From NCBI GenBank assembly GCA_945883505.1, contig CAMCXL010000008.1, positions 1 to 64,000 of the forward strand: a DNA stretch of 64,000 nucleotides. The letters are read 5' to 3'. Made by a program: the position numbers and the translations under genes. How positions within the stretch are numbered: the stretch's first letter is position 1; every line of letters starts with the position of its first letter. The notes under the pieces are model-generated. The model was not told the origin of the DNA, did no database searches, and saw only the letters and a list, made by a program, of their open reading frames with translations. Shown here piece by piece: positions 16,357-25,615 of this stretch. Source of the stretch: Rhodoluna limnophila (GTDB taxonomy: Bacteria; Actinomycetota; Actinomycetes; Actinomycetales; Microbacteriaceae).

Positions 16357-16944
16357 TTAGTCCCTTTCGAGTCTTGCGGAGGCATGCGAGGCAAGCGGGT
16401 TTCCAAGGGCTGAGATGTCCCAAGCCCACAGCAATGCGCCCTCCACCAATCCAAACATTCTGGTGGCGGCGATATATTCTTTTGCCGATGTTGATCGCAT
16501 CACAGCATCGGTTGATAGATCCACGCGAGCATCTTTAATCTGCCCAACATAGAGCTCGCTGATACCGCTCGGGTGAAGCATCGAGGCCTCGATGTCGAAT
16601 CCACCGGTTGCATTTCGAAGAGTTTCCAGCTGCTCGCGACTTGTAATTTGTTTTTGGCCGGTGCCTGGCAATAGACCGGGTCCGTGGTCGGCTGCCTCTG
16701 GGGATTTGGACAACCTCCAGAAACCGACCTCGGTAGGTAGCGGGGTGCCATCGGGAAGTGTGGTTTTTGCTACGTAGCCCAAATATGGCTGCTCGTCGTA
16801 GCTGAACTCAACAGTTTGAGTGAACTCCTGCTCAATCTTTTGAGTCTTGGCTTGGTAGGAGATCACTCCGGAGCCGGACCACTTACCTACTAAAAATGCA
16901 AGCGGAGTAAGTTCCAGCGGAAGACCCTCTGGTAAGACGAACAA
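16357..16944 (-). CDS. FABP/nitrobindin-family heme-binding protein
   Basis: 195 residues, TTG start directly after the stop codon of the upstream small gene, with AAGGG 9 bases before it inside that gene. The motif GKWSGSGV near residue 20 is the GxWxGxG signature of nitrobindins. The near-C-terminal SHASARLERD supplies the histidine (H187) that should ligate heme iron. Nitrobindins are ten-stranded beta barrels that bind ferric heme and can isomerise peroxynitrite. Partnership with YgfZ hints at a role in redox or nitrosative protection of metal clusters; that is inference. Confidence 0.85.
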   Translation of the reverse strand: MFVLPEGLPLELTPLAFLVGKWSGSGVISYQAKTQKIEQEFTQTVEFSYDEQPYLGYVAKTTLPDGTPLPTEVGFWRLSKSPEAADHGPGLLPGTGQKQITSREQLETLRNATGGFDIEASMLHPSGISELYVGQIKDARVDLSTDAVMRSTSAKEYIAATRMFGLVEGALLWAWDISALGNPLASHASARLERD

Positions 16945-17052
16945 CTATTTCTGACCCTTGAAGAGTTTGTATAGAACAAGGAAGGAAATAGAGCCGATGG
17001 CTAGAGAAGCCAGTACCAAGAGGCCGGTGAAAAAGATTTCAAGTGCGAGCAT
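16945..17052 (-). CDS. Small single-span membrane protein, 35 residues
   Basis: ATG at 17052, stop TAG at 16945-16947. The peptide begins MLALEIFFTGLLVLASLAIG and ends VLYKLFKGQK: one membrane helix (about 6-28) with a positively charged tail, so the C-terminus should stay in the cytosol. Its stop is immediately followed by the TTG of the nitrobindin gene, whose ribosome site lies inside this frame, pointing to translational coupling. It lies 10 bases downstream of another small membrane protein. Unknown function; the amphipathic layout and context argue that it is real. Confidence 0.6.
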   Translation of the reverse strand: MLALEIFFTGLLVLASLAIGSISFLVLYKLFKGQK

Positions 17053-17062
17053 GTGTAAAAGT

Positions 17063-17320
17063 CTAACTTAGGAAAAGCACGTAGGCAGTGGCGATTGCCA
17101 GGATTAGGTAGCTGCCTCCGCCAACGTAGACCAGTTTTCGAACTATGCCCTCGGGCTTTGCCCTAAACAGGTGATAAAGCGATACCAGCGCGACCGAACC
17201 GGCCAAGATAGTTCCGAACCAGGCTGGGGCCGTTGATTGGCTCTGACTAAGGATGGCCCAAATCGAAAGAGCAGCAACAATCACCCAGATACTTATGATT
17301 TGGCCCCAGTGCTTGGTCAT
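17063..17320 (-). CDS. Small membrane protein, 85 residues
   Basis: Three hydrophobic segments (about 8-25, 33-50, 64-84) separated by short charged loops (HLFRAKPEGIVRK). No enzymatic motif. I do not recognise the family. It heads a leftward group of two small membrane proteins, nitrobindin and YgfZ with gaps of 10, 0 and 4 bases, so these four are probably one transcript. It is divergent from glnR. Confidence 0.6.
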   Translation of the reverse strand: MTKHWGQIISIWVIVAALSIWAILSQSQSTAPAWFGTILAGSVALVSLYHLFRAKPEGIVRKLVYVGGGSYLILAIATAYVLFLS

Positions 17321-17387
17321 ATCTCAATCATGCCCTAGCGGCCAAGGACTATATGGCTAAACTTGGCACAAAGATTTGGAGTTATTC

Positions 17388-18062
17388 ATGGCACAGCTTC
17401 TGGTTTTGACGGCCGCGGCCGAATCAGAAGTTTTACCTGCCCTGGGATTACTAAGTCACCGGGTTCGATACATCGCGGCGGAGCCGGCAAGCCTTGTCAA
17501 TGCCCCAGGACATGACCTGGTGTTCTTGGACGCAAGAAAAGATCTGGCCTCATCGAAGGCGATGGCAAAAATCTTAATCGCAACCGGTTTGTCTGCCCCT
17601 CTTATTGTGATCTTGTCCGAAGGTGGACTTGCAGCCATGAGCTCGGAGTGGGGAGCAGACGACATCATCTTGGATTCTGCAGGTCCAGCTGAAATAGAAA
17701 CCCGAGTAAAACTTGCAATCTCAAGAACCAAGTCGGTTGGTCAAAACGACACCATCAATGCATCCGGTGTTGTGATCGATGAAGCTAGCTACTCAGCAAG
17801 AATCCATGGTCGACCACTTGATCTGACCTATAAGGAGTTTGAGCTACTGAAGTTCTTAGCTCAGCATCCAGGCCGAGTTTTCTCAAGAGACCAACTGCTT
17901 AGCGAGGTCTGGGGATATGACTACTTCGGTGGAACCAGAACTGTGGATGTCCATATTCGAAGGCTGAGAGCCAAACTTGGTGAGCTGGATGCCCTAATCG
18001 GAACCGTTAGAAACGTCGGATATCGCTTCAATCCAAGCGATTCCGAGCTTGCAAGCTTGTAG
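17388..18062 (+). CDS. glnR: Nitrogen regulator GlnR (orphan OmpR-type)
   Basis: 224 residues from ATG at 17388, with GGAG 7 bases upstream. The receiver-like N-terminus matches actinobacterial Gln[21 protein letters not shown], then VFLDARKDL (D48 at the phosphoacceptor place), [20 protein letters not shown] and AGPAEIETR. The winged-helix C-terminus has [40 protein letters not shown] and [10 protein letters not shown]. No kinase gene is adjacent, as expected: GlnR works without a partner kinase, and the acidic pocket of a normal receiver is incomplete. It controls ammonium assimilation genes in relatives. The glutamine-synthetase-like gene at the window end is a possible but untested target. 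Confidence 0.92.
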   Translation: MAQLLVLTAAAESEVLPALGLLSHRVRYIAAEPASLVNAPGHDLVFLDARKDLASSKAMAKILIATGLSAPLIVILSEGGLAAMSSEWGADDIILDSAGPAEIETRVKLAISRTKSVGQNDTINASGVVIDEASYSARIHGRPLDLTYKEFELLKFLAQHPGRVFSRDQLLSEVWGYDYFGGTRTVDVHIRRLRAKLGELDALIGTVRNVGYRFNPSDSELASL

Positions 18063-18112
18063 TTTAAAAAAAGTTAACCGACTGGACAGCTTGGCGTGTC
18101 AATATTGAGCCT

Positions 18113-20233
18113 ATGTCCGAAGAAACCATGGCTATCACCCTGCCCGTATCACGGGATGGGTTGGACGCCGATCGTTTCCTGGATCGTGAACTTAGCTGGT
18201 TGGCTTTTAACCGCAGGGTTCTGGAATTGGCCGAAGACCCAACCATGTTCCTGCTCGAACGAGTTAACTTCCTGAGCATTTTCTCTTCTAACCTCGATGA
18301 ATTCTTCATGGTGAGGGTTGCAGGTCTAAAGCGAAGACTGGCAACCGGTTTGGCAGTTAAGAGCCCTTCTGGACTTTCCCCCAAAGAGGTTCTTACCCAA
18401 ATTTCCGAAGAAGCCCATGAGTTGCAACTTCGTCACGCAAAGCTCTTTCTGGAGGTAATTGAACCAGAGCTTGAAAACTACGGCATTAACTTAGTCCGCT
18501 GGCCCGAACTTCGCGATGACGAGAAATTATCGCTGCAAGAGTATTTTCAAGAGCAGATCTTCCCGGTGCTTACTCCTTTGGCTGTAGACCCGGCCCATCC
18601 TTTCCCATACATCTCGGGGCTATCTCTAAACCTTGCTGTTGTGCTTCAAAACCCAGACACTCAGAAAGAGCACTTTGCAAGAGTAAAAGTTCCACCACTT
18701 CTTCCGCGCTTTGTTCTAATCAAAGCTCCGGAGGGTACTGAGGGTGTTCGCTACGTTCCACTCGAGGACATCATCGGTGAATTCTTAGGTCTACTGTTTC
18801 CTGGAATGGTGGTACTTCAGTACCACAACTTTAGAGTCACAAGAAACGAAGATCTAGAAGTTGATGAAGACGAGGGAGAGAACCTACTTCTTGCTCTAGA
18901 GAAAGAATTGCTTCGCAGAAGATTTGGTCCCCCGGTTCGACTAGAGGTTGCCGACGACATGAACCCGCAGGTTCTTGAACTGTTGATTCGGGAATTGGAT
19001 ATTTCTTCTCAAGATGTCTACAGCCTTCCCTCACCGCTAGACCTAACTGGCCTAAGCGACATCGCCTCCGTTGCAAGACCTGAGCTGAAGTTTCCCCCTC
19101 ACGCGGTCGTGACTAACCGTCACCTAATTCCCAGAGATGACGAAGAGCTAGATATATTCAGCGTGCTAAAAAACCGAGAGGTATTGGTTCATCACCCCTA
19201 CGAATCTTTTTCAACCAGCGTGCAGGAGTTTTTGGAACAAGCCGCTGAGGATCCACAGGTACTTGCCATCAAGCAAACTCTTTACCGAACCTCGGGTGAC
19301 TCACCAGTTGTTGACGCGCTAATTCAAGCTGCTCAAGCCGGCAAGCAGGTGCTTGCTCTAGTTGAGATCAAGGCCCGCTTTGATGAGCAAAACAACATCA
19401 CCTGGGCCAGGAAGCTTGAGCAGGCTGGGGTCCACGTGGTCTATGGAATTGTTGGACTAAAAACCCACTGCAAGCTAGCTCTAGTAATCAGGCAAGAAGC
19501 TGGCCAGCTGGTTCGCTACTGCCACATCGGAACTGGAAACTACAACCCCAAAACAGCCAGGTACTACGAGGACTACGGAATTTTGACCTCCCGCGAGGCA
19601 GTTGGTGAAGATCTAACTAAGTTGTTCAATCACCTTTCGGGCTATGCACCGGATTCTGAATTCAAATCACTGCTAGTTTCTCCGAACGGTGTTCGTGAAG
19701 GGCTAACTGATTTGATTGAGCAGGAAATTGCCCACCACAAATCAGGAAAGAAAGCTCGCATCTGCATCAAGGTAAACGCACTTGTCGACGAAGAGATTAT
19801 CGACTCGCTATATGTGGCTTCAATGGCTGGGGTTCAAATTGACATCGTGGTGCGAGGTATGTGCTCGCTAAAGCCTGGAGTTCCAGGTTTATCGGAAACC
19901 ATTAGGGTTCGCTCGATTCTTGGAAGATACCTCGAGCACAGCCGGATCTTCAGCTTCTTTGGAGGAGGAGACCCGAAGGTTTACTTAGGCTCTGCTGACA
20001 TGATGCACAGAAACCTAGACCGAAGGGTTGAGGTCTTGGTTCGTCTGAGCGAGCCAGAACACGTGGGTAGTATTCAAGAGATGTTTGAACTAGCTATGAG
20101 TGAGCAAGTTGCCTCTTGGCGATTGGAATCAAATGGGGTTTGGCTAAGAAGCCAATTCGACGACGAAGGAAACAAACTGAGCGATTTCCAAGACACCATG
20201 ATGCAGTCAATTGCCAACCCGCGGGGCAATTAG
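18113..20233 (+). CDS. ppk: Polyphosphate kinase 1
   Basis: 706 residues, normal for Ppk1. It reversibly polymerises the gamma-phosphate of ATP into polyphosphate. N-terminal domain: [17 protein letters not shown] and [16 protein letters not shown]. Catalytic PLD-like half: [19 protein letters not shown] and [20 protein letters not shown], holding the autophosphorylated histidine, then [19 protein letters not shown]. The SDR and Nudix genes follow in the same direction. Its position after glnR and in a window with phoU/regX3 fits phosphate storage, but no PHO box was seen in its short upstream gap. Confidence 0.97.
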   Translation: MSEETMAITLPVSRDGLDADRFLDRELSWLAFNRRVLELAEDPTMFLLERVNFLSIFSSNLDEFFMVRVAGLKRRLATGLAVKSPSGLSPKEVLTQISEEAHELQLRHAKLFLEVIEPELENYGINLVRWPELRDDEKLSLQEYFQEQIFPVLTPLAVDPAHPFPYISGLSLNLAVVLQNPDTQKEHFARVKVPPLLPRFVLIKAPEGTEGVRYVPLEDIIGEFLGLLFPGMVVLQYHNFRVTRNEDLEVDEDEGENLLLALEKELLRRRFGPPVRLEVADDMNPQVLELLIRELDISSQDVYSLPSPLDLTGLSDIASVARPELKFPPHAVVTNRHLIPRDDEELDIFSVLKNREVLVHHPYESFSTSVQEFLEQAAEDPQVLAIKQTLYRTSGDSPVVDALIQAAQAGKQVLALVEIKARFDEQNNITWARKLEQAGVHVVYGIVGLKTHCKLALVIRQEAGQLVRYCHIGTGNYNPKTARYYEDYGILTSREAVGEDLTKLFNHLSGYAPDSEFKSLLVSPNGVREGLTDLIEQEIAHHKSGKKARICIKVNALVDEEIIDSLYVASMAGVQIDIVVRGMCSLKPGVPGLSETIRVRSILGRYLEHSRIFSFFGGGDPKVYLGSADMMHRNLDRRVEVLVRLSEPEHVGSIQEMFELAMSEQVASWRLESNGVWLRSQFDDEGNKLSDFQDTMMQSIANPRGN

Positions 20234-20234
20234 G

Positions 20235-21173
20235 TTGCAAGAGGTTTATGCTGCCGGTGCAGTTTGTTGGAGAGAAGTAAAAAAAGACCTTTTGGTGGCA
20301 ATAATCCATCGAGGCCGATACCAGGACTGGACCTTTCCAAAAGGAAAGGTCGACAGCGGCGAGACTCTAGCTGAAGCTGCGGTTCGAGAAGTTAGGGAAG
20401 AAACCGGGCTCAAGGTTAAGCTCGGCGTTCCTCTAGAAACCGTTTCTTACCCGATAGACAAAACCAAAACTAAAATTGTTCACTACTGGGTAGCCAAGGT
20501 TTCTGATAAAGCACTTGCAAGTTCAAAATTCAAACCCGATGAAGAAGTGTCGGAAGTGGTTTGGCTAAAGGCCGAAGAAGCATTTGCCAGACTCAGCTAC
20601 CAGCACGACCGCGGCCTTTTGAAAGAGCTCATGGAACTTAGATCCAATGGAATGCTAAAGACAAAGCCGCTGATCATTCTCCGTCACGCGCACGCCACCC
20701 CAAGGGCTGACTACGTGGGCGAAGATGGCAAGCGCCCGCTTCTTCCAGAGGGAAAAAAGCAGGCCAAAGAACTGATTCGACTTCTTAGCGCCTACGGGCC
20801 AAAGCGGGTATTCACAAGCCCCTGGCGGCGATGCAAGGACACCATTACTCCTTATGCCAAGGCCCATCGATACAAGATCATCGACCGCGGCGAGCTATCT
20901 GAGATGGGAAACGCTAAGGGTCCGGCTCGAACCGCAAAGGTAGCAAAGAAGCTTTTTTCTGACGCTAGATCCTCGGTACTTTGCACCCATCGTCCAACTC
21001 TTCCAACCATCACCGAAGTTTTGGCAAGCTACGCAGAACCAAAGCTTGCAAATCTCATTCGAGAGGCTAAGGCCCTAAAGCCTGGAGACTTTATCGTGCT
21101 ACATCTGACGATCGCTGGGAAAAAACCAAGGCTGGTCGCCGTCGAACAACAGAGCTTGGCTGAGCGTCTCTAG
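20235..21173 (+). CDS. mutT1: Nudix hydrolase fused to SixA-type histidine phosphatase (MutT1 type)
   Basis: 312 residues from TTG at 20235, one base after the ppk stop; another in-frame TTG at 20211 inside ppk is possible but has no ribosome site. Residues ~5-140 are a Nudix domain with the box GKVDSGETLAEAAVREVREE followed by TGL. Residues ~150-312 are a histidine-phosphatase domain with LRHAHATPRADY, SPWRRCKDT and CTHRPTLP. This two-domain form is mycobacterial MutT1, which degrades 8-oxo-(d)GTP and diadenosine polyphosphates. The ppk-mutT1 order is conserved in actinobacteria and suggests joint handling of nucleotide and polyphosphate pools. Confidence 0.92.
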   Translation: MQEVYAAGAVCWREVKKDLLVAIIHRGRYQDWTFPKGKVDSGETLAEAAVREVREETGLKVKLGVPLETVSYPIDKTKTKIVHYWVAKVSDKALASSKFKPDEEVSEVVWLKAEEAFARLSYQHDRGLLKELMELRSNGMLKTKPLIILRHAHATPRADYVGEDGKRPLLPEGKKQAKELIRLLSAYGPKRVFTSPWRRCKDTITPYAKAHRYKIIDRGELSEMGNAKGPARTAKVAKKLFSDARSSVLCTHRPTLPTITEVLASYAEPKLANLIREAKALKPGDFIVLHLTIAGKKPRLVAVEQQSLAERL

Positions 21174-21213
21174 GGGATTTAGCCCAGAGATTTTCTAAAT
21201 GTAGGGTTAGACC

Positions 21214-22734
21214 ATGATCGAAACCGTGAGCCAAGACCTTCCAACCCTTCTGGGTAGAGACGGCAAGCCGGCCAAATGCCTGGTCACCGGTGCCACCGGA
21301 TACATCGGCGGTCGGCTAATCAGAGAGCTTCTTTCCCACGGCTACCGAGTTCGAATCCTGGCCAGAAATCCTGAGCGCCTAAAAGATCATCCTTGGATTG
21401 ACCGCGTCGAGGTGGTTTCGGGAGATGCCCATGAAGTTACCGCGCTCGATGAAGCGCTAGAGGGTATCGACGTTGCTTACTATCTATTGCACGCCCTAAT
21501 GAGCAAGGATGATTTCGAGCAAGAAGAAAAAGACATCGCTGAGAAATTTGGTGCCGCTGCCAAAAAAGCCAACATCCAAAGAATTGTCTACCTCGGTGGA
21601 ATCATTGCGCAGAATGAACTTCTGTCACCTCACCTGCAGTCCCGAGCCGATACCGGCACCGTGCTAAAAAGTTTTGGGGTTCCAACCATTGAGCTTCGTG
21701 CTGGAATTGTCATAGGCAGTGGATCGGCGTCTTTTGAGATGCTGAGATATCTAACCGAACGACTCCCAATCATGACAACCCCGCGCTGGGTCGAAACCAA
21801 GATCCAACCGATTGCTGTAAGAGATGTCCTTCGCTACCTGGTTGGCGCAGCCGCCATCGATTCGTCTATTTCAGGAGATTTCGATATCGGTGGCCCAGAG
21901 GTATTTAGCTATCGCGAAATGATGATGAAATACGCCGAGGCTGCAGGACTTCGAAAAAGAATCATCATTCCGGTTCCGGTTCTGACACCAAAGCTTTCAA
22001 GCGGTTGGGTGGGGCTTGTGACCCCGGTACCGATAACGCTCGCTAGAAGATTGGTGGAGAGCTTGAAAAATGAGGTCGTCGTGCGCGACGACTCAATTCG
22101 CAAGCTCATCCCAGATTCCAAGGACGGACTAACCCCATTCAAAAAAGCCGTTGAGCTAGCCCTCACCAGGATCAAAGAGGCGAATGTCGAAACGCGTTGG
22201 ACTAACGCATCGGTTCCAGGAACGCCATCTGATCCACTGCCAACTGACCCGGATTGGGCCGGTGGAACTTTGTATACCGACGTTCGTACCCTGCACTCAG
22301 AGGATCCAATCCAAACGGTCTGGAAAAGAGTTGAGGCCATCGGCGGCCGAAATGGTTACTCAACTGCGACCTGGGCATGGGAGGTCCGGGGCATTGTGGA
22401 CCGATTCTTTGGCGGGGTTGGTCTTCGCCGCGGGCGAAGAGACGACAACACTCTCATTGAGGGTGAGGCATTGGATTTTTGGAGAGTCGAGGCAATCAAC
22501 CGACCTGAACTATTACGACTTCGTGCCGAGATGAGAATGCCAGGACTTGCCTGGTTGGAGTTCGCCCTGGAACAGGATGGCTCCGGAACCGGAACTGTGA
22601 TCACTCAACGAGCCTTGTTTGCACCGAAGGGACTTTTGGGACACGCTTACTGGTGGTCAGTCTGGCCAATGCACGGGTTGGTTTTTCCTTCCATGGTCAA
22701 GAACATGGCAGGCCCAACCGCACGCAAAGTGTAG
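21214..22734 (+). CDS. Extended SDR (NAD(P)-binding) protein with C-terminal DUF2867
   Basis: 506 residues. Residues ~20-320 form an atypical extended SDR with the nucleotide loop LVTGATGYIGGRLI, the strand-2 arginines VRILARNPERL and VVYLGGI-type core segments, close to NmrA/epimerase-like members. From ~350 the segment VWKRVEAIGGRNGYS, WRVEAI and a tryptophan-rich end (GHAYWWSVWPMHGLVFPSM) match DUF2867. The two-domain protein is widespread in actinobacteria but has no established reaction. It sits downstream of ppk-mutT1 with a 40-base gap. Confidence 0.83.
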   Translation: MIETVSQDLPTLLGRDGKPAKCLVTGATGYIGGRLIRELLSHGYRVRILARNPERLKDHPWIDRVEVVSGDAHEVTALDEALEGIDVAYYLLHALMSKDDFEQEEKDIAEKFGAAAKKANIQRIVYLGGIIAQNELLSPHLQSRADTGTVLKSFGVPTIELRAGIVIGSGSASFEMLRYLTERLPIMTTPRWVETKIQPIAVRDVLRYLVGAAAIDSSISGDFDIGGPEVFSYREMMMKYAEAAGLRKRIIIPVPVLTPKLSSGWVGLVTPVPITLARRLVESLKNEVVVRDDSIRKLIPDSKDGLTPFKKAVELALTRIKEANVETRWTNASVPGTPSDPLPTDPDWAGGTLYTDVRTLHSEDPIQTVWKRVEAIGGRNGYSTATWAWEVRGIVDRFFGGVGLRRGRRDDNTLIEGEALDFWRVEAINRPELLRLRAEMRMPGLAWLEFALEQDGSGTGTVITQRALFAPKGLLGHAYWWSVWPMHGLVFPSMVKNMAGPTARKV

Positions 22735-22748
22735 ACCAGGTAAAAATT

Positions 22749-23630
22749 ATGACTAAAACTTACTGGGCGATTATTGCCCTTTTCGGGGTCACATTTGCTT
22801 GGGGCGCGTCTTTCGTGCTGATGAAAGATGCCATCAATGAGCAGCCAGTCTTTGATTTTCTTGCCACCCGATTCACCCTGGCAACTCTTGTCATGATTGC
22901 CATCAGACCTCAAGTACTGAGGGCAATAGATAAAAAGCTATTGTTTCGAGGATCTATCCTTGGAGTGATGTTGGGCCTTGCCTACATCACTCAAACTATT
23001 GGCCTTGATCTCACAACCGCTGCCATCACCGGGTTTCTAACTGGACTCTATGTGATCTTCACACCGATTCTTTTTTGGATGATCTATCGCAAGAAAGTTC
23101 AAGGCAAGGTACTAATCGGATCAATCACCGCTTTCATAGCGCTGCTTTTTATCTCCTTCAACGGCTTCTCCTTAGATGCCGCTCAGGTTTGGCTCATTGC
23201 TTGCGCGGTTTTGTTTGCTGGCCACATCGTGGGCCTGAGCGTCTGGAGCACAGCCAAAGACATCTACCCGCTCACAGTTATCCAGTTGGGAGCTGGAAGC
23301 ATCGTGTGCTGGATGGGTGCGCTGGCTGATGGCTATCAGGCTCCCCCAAATGCATCGGTCTGGGGAGTCGTTGTATTCACGGCGGTATTTGCAACCGCAG
23401 CAGCATTTTTGGTGCAGACCTGGGCCCAGTCGATTATGGATCCATCGAGAGTGGCAATCATCTTGACCACCGAGGTTATCTTCGCAGCCGCTATTGCGGT
23501 TGCGGTGGGTCAAGAGGTTCTGGCCCTGAGAGTGGTAATCGGAGGAGCGCTGATGGTTATCGCGATGCTGATTGTGGAGTGGCCGGATAAGAAGTCAAAG
23601 AGCCCACTCGAACAAATTCACTTCACCTAA
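22749..23630 (+). CDS. DMT-superfamily transporter (EamA family)
   Basis: 293 residues from ATG at 22749; a longer frame overlapping the previous gene is unlikely because the conserved start is MTKTYWAIIALFGVTFAWGA. Ten membrane spans in two EamA repeats are visible, with FAWGASFVLMKDAI in the first repeat and AAAFLVQTWAQ / TTEVIFAAAIAVAVGQE in the second. EamA members export amino acids or metabolites, or take up small molecules; substrate is unknown. It lies 14 bases after the SDR-DUF2867 gene and ends 89 bases before tRNA-Lys. Confidence 0.88.
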   Translation: MTKTYWAIIALFGVTFAWGASFVLMKDAINEQPVFDFLATRFTLATLVMIAIRPQVLRAIDKKLLFRGSILGVMLGLAYITQTIGLDLTTAAITGFLTGLYVIFTPILFWMIYRKKVQGKVLIGSITAFIALLFISFNGFSLDAAQVWLIACAVLFAGHIVGLSVWSTAKDIYPLTVIQLGAGSIVCWMGALADGYQAPPNASVWGVVVFTAVFATAAAFLVQTWAQSIMDPSRVAIILTTEVIFAAAIAVAVGQEVLALRVVIGGALMVIAMLIVEWPDKKSKSPLEQIHFT

Positions 23631-23719
23631 AGCGTGAGACAGGCTGTCCCCCTAGCTAGGCTGTGGAGGGTAAGTAATGGCTAGCTTGCTAGACTGTTCC
23701 AGACGCTTTGCGTTGCTAG

Positions 23720-23796
23720 GGGCCTCTAGCTCAGTTGGTTAGAGCAACGGACTTTTAATCCGTGGGTCGTGGGTTCGATTCCCACGGGGCCTACCA
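23720..23796 (+). tRNA. tRNA-Lys (anticodon UUU), CCA encoded
   Basis: Acceptor GGGCCTC/GGGGCCT (two G-U pairs), D arm GCTC/GAGC, anticodon stem ACGGA/TCCGT around CTTTTAA, and T arm GTGGG-TTCGATT-CCCAC. Discriminator A is followed by encoded CCA. Anticodon TTT reads both lysine codons. Confidence 0.97.
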
Positions 23797-23807
23797 GTTG
23801 CTAAGAA

Positions 23808-24320
23808 TCAAGTTCCTTCCCCAACTACCTCAAGGTCGCTCGCTCCGTCGACTCTCCAGCCATCGGGGGTCTCAACCATTAGGTAGCGAAGGGCATAGAC
23901 AAAATCCCCACCCTGCAAAAAGCTAACGTCAATCAGGGCAAAGCCACCATTGGAATTAGCTAGGCAATCACTGAATCTAAGTTCCGAAGATTCAATCAGC
24001 GGTCCGTAGCTTCCCGCAATGATGGCCACAAACCCATTCAGACTCACGCTTGACCTAAACGATGGAGACGCGAAAGAGTAGGCCAGTTCGTAGTCGTTTT
24101 TGGCGAGAGCTTGAGTCTGCGCGTTTACTATTTCCTCGACTGCCGCCTGAGTGCTTTGACTACAGGCTACGGGTGTATTTTCAGACTGTGAATTTTCGCT
24201 CTGGCTTGGCGCCGGCTCAGCCTGAAATTGAGTTGTCTCAGGAGGGGCCGGGACCTGCGTCGATACCGCAACAAGTAATAGCAGTGGAAGCGCGATTGCT
24301 ACATATCGAAAGATTTTCAT
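23808..24320 (-). CDS. Exported DUF4864-type protein
   Basis: 170 residues. An uncleaved or cleaved N-terminal hydrophobic segment (MKIFRYVAIALPLLLLVAVS) is followed by a low-complexity Ser/Glu/Gln/Pro linker to ~50, then a compact domain. That domain has QTQALAKNDYELAYSFASPSF, IAGSYGPLIES and YLMVETPDGWRVDG, the pattern of DUF4864, a small cystatin/SnoaL-like fold of unknown function. Two cysteines (about C53 and C119) could form a disulfide outside the cell. It is adjacent to the desaturase gene on the same strand with a 54-base gap. Confidence 0.68.
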   Translation of the reverse strand: MKIFRYVAIALPLLLLVAVSTQVPAPPETTQFQAEPAPSQSENSQSENTPVACSQSTQAAVEEIVNAQTQALAKNDYELAYSFASPSFRSSVSLNGFVAIIAGSYGPLIESSELRFSDCLANSNGGFALIDVSFLQGGDFVYALRYLMVETPDGWRVDGASDLEVVGEGT

Positions 24321-24374
24321 CTGGACTAGCTTTTGGTTTCCAACCGAAATTTCCAGATGTTCATAATTTATCTA

Positions 24375-25460
24375 CTAGCTTCTTGGCCGAAGCTCAGCCA
24401 CCATCGGGCAAACAAATGGATCAGAGTTATTGCTGAGGCCAACCTTGTTCAGGTGCCTCATGATTGCGCCGTAGCTGGCCAAAAGGTTCATCTCAACCAG
24501 AGTCACTTCGTGCTTGCGGCAATACTCAACAACTATTTCGTGAGCCTTGCGAAGGTGAGGCCTGGCCATCGATGGAAATAGGTGGTGCTCAACCTGGTAG
24601 TTCAAGCCACCCATCAGGTTGTCCTTTAGCCATGAACCTCTAATGTTTCTTGAGGTAAGCACCTGCCTTGAAAAGAAATCCAATTTCGCATCTTTTGGAA
24701 CTAGCGGCATGCCCTTGTGGTTTGGGGCAAAGGCTGCACCCATGAAAAATCCAAATGCCATCATCATCACAAACCACAAAGCCAGTCCCCAGATCGGGCC
24801 AAACATAATGGCAAAGACAACATATGGGGTTAGTTGACGGATCATCATCAGCGAAAATTCCAGTATGCGAATCGAGAGCTTACGGTCTTTGCGAACTAGG
24901 CCTGCGAAGGAATCAACCAGTAAGTCAAAGCCGGTGAATAGAAGTAGAAGCGGAAATAGGTACCCCTGTCGATCTGAGAACCAGCGCTCAATGCCCTTCT
25001 TAGATTCCTTGGATTCGGTTGTGAAGCTAAGAACGCGGATTGCGATATCTGGGTCTTCACCGATCTGGTTTGGTCTCTGGTGGTGCTTATTGTGCTTTCT
25101 GAGCCAAAAGCCGTAGCTAAGACCAGCGAATAAGTTTGCAAGTAGCAAACCAGTCCAGTCGTTTAACTTATTGTTTCTAAAAACCTGGCGGTGCGAGGCT
25201 TCGTGAGCGATAAAGCCGTACTGAGCGCTGAGCACTCCAAGGCCTGCCACGAGTACGAAAGCGGCTATAAGCCAAAGCTTGTTTTCCTGAGTCAGAGCCG
25301 CAAGATAACCACCCAGGGCCCAGAAGCCGGCTGCGGCAATGGTTAGAACAATTAGTCGGATTATGTAAAAACTTGGGGTTTTGGACAACAGTCCAGCGTC
25401 TCTAACCTGGGCCAGAATCTGGTTGAAGTGGGTGGTTGACCGCGTTGCGAAAGCTTCCAT
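24375..25460 (-). CDS. Membrane fatty-acid (acyl-CoA/acyl-lipid) desaturase
   Basis: 361 residues. It has the three histidine boxes of integral-membrane di-iron desaturases: HEASH, HNKHH and QVEHH. Four membrane helices are visible in two pairs (about 30-72 and 200-240). The enzymes use O2 and reduced ferredoxin or NADPH-dependent reductases to insert a cis double bond in acyl chains; the last box with Q in first place resembles front-end / delta-6-like and mycobacterial DesA3-like members. No reductase gene is beside it. A role in cold adaptation of membranes is plausible. Confidence 0.9.
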   Translation of the reverse strand: MEAFATRSTTHFNQILAQVRDAGLLSKTPSFYIIRLIVLTIAAAGFWALGGYLAALTQENKLWLIAAFVLVAGLGVLSAQYGFIAHEASHRQVFRNNKLNDWTGLLLANLFAGLSYGFWLRKHNKHHQRPNQIGEDPDIAIRVLSFTTESKESKKGIERWFSDRQGYLFPLLLLFTGFDLLVDSFAGLVRKDRKLSIRILEFSLMMIRQLTPYVVFAIMFGPIWGLALWFVMMMAFGFFMGAAFAPNHKGMPLVPKDAKLDFFSRQVLTSRNIRGSWLKDNLMGGLNYQVEHHLFPSMARPHLRKAHEIVVEYCRKHEVTLVEMNLLASYGAIMRHLNKVGLSNNSDPFVCPMVAELRPRS

Positions 25461-25493
25461 TTATGAAGTCTAGCCCGCGGTTTTGGGAATACC

Positions 25494-25613
25494 TTGCCAA
25501 GACCAGTTGAGTTAGCGAGCCTTGGCTCTAACTTGATTCTTCAACTCGGCTACGTGGCCCTGTTTGGAGCGCTGGCCTATGGACGTCTTGCTTCGAAAGA
25601 CATCCTCAGCTAA
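25494..25613 (+). pseudogene. Possible remnant of a membrane-transport protein C-terminus
   Basis: An open frame from TTG at 25494 to TAA at 25613 encodes about 39 residues with LGSNLILQLGYVALFGALAY then GRLASKDILS. One hydrophobic helix followed by a basic/acidic RxxxxKD end is what the C-terminus of ABC-2-type permeases looks like. There is no ribosome site and an in-frame stop lies upstream, so it reads as the decayed tail of a lost gene between the desaturase and the SDR. It may instead be a real small membrane peptide or chance. Confidence 0.3.
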
Positions 25614-25615
25614 AA

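Noticed and set aside
21909-22340. Leftward open frame of about 140 codons inside the SDR-DUF2867 gene
   Set aside because: Its composition (Ser/Thr/Gly-rich without hydrophobic pattern) is that of a shadow frame of the well-supported rightward gene.
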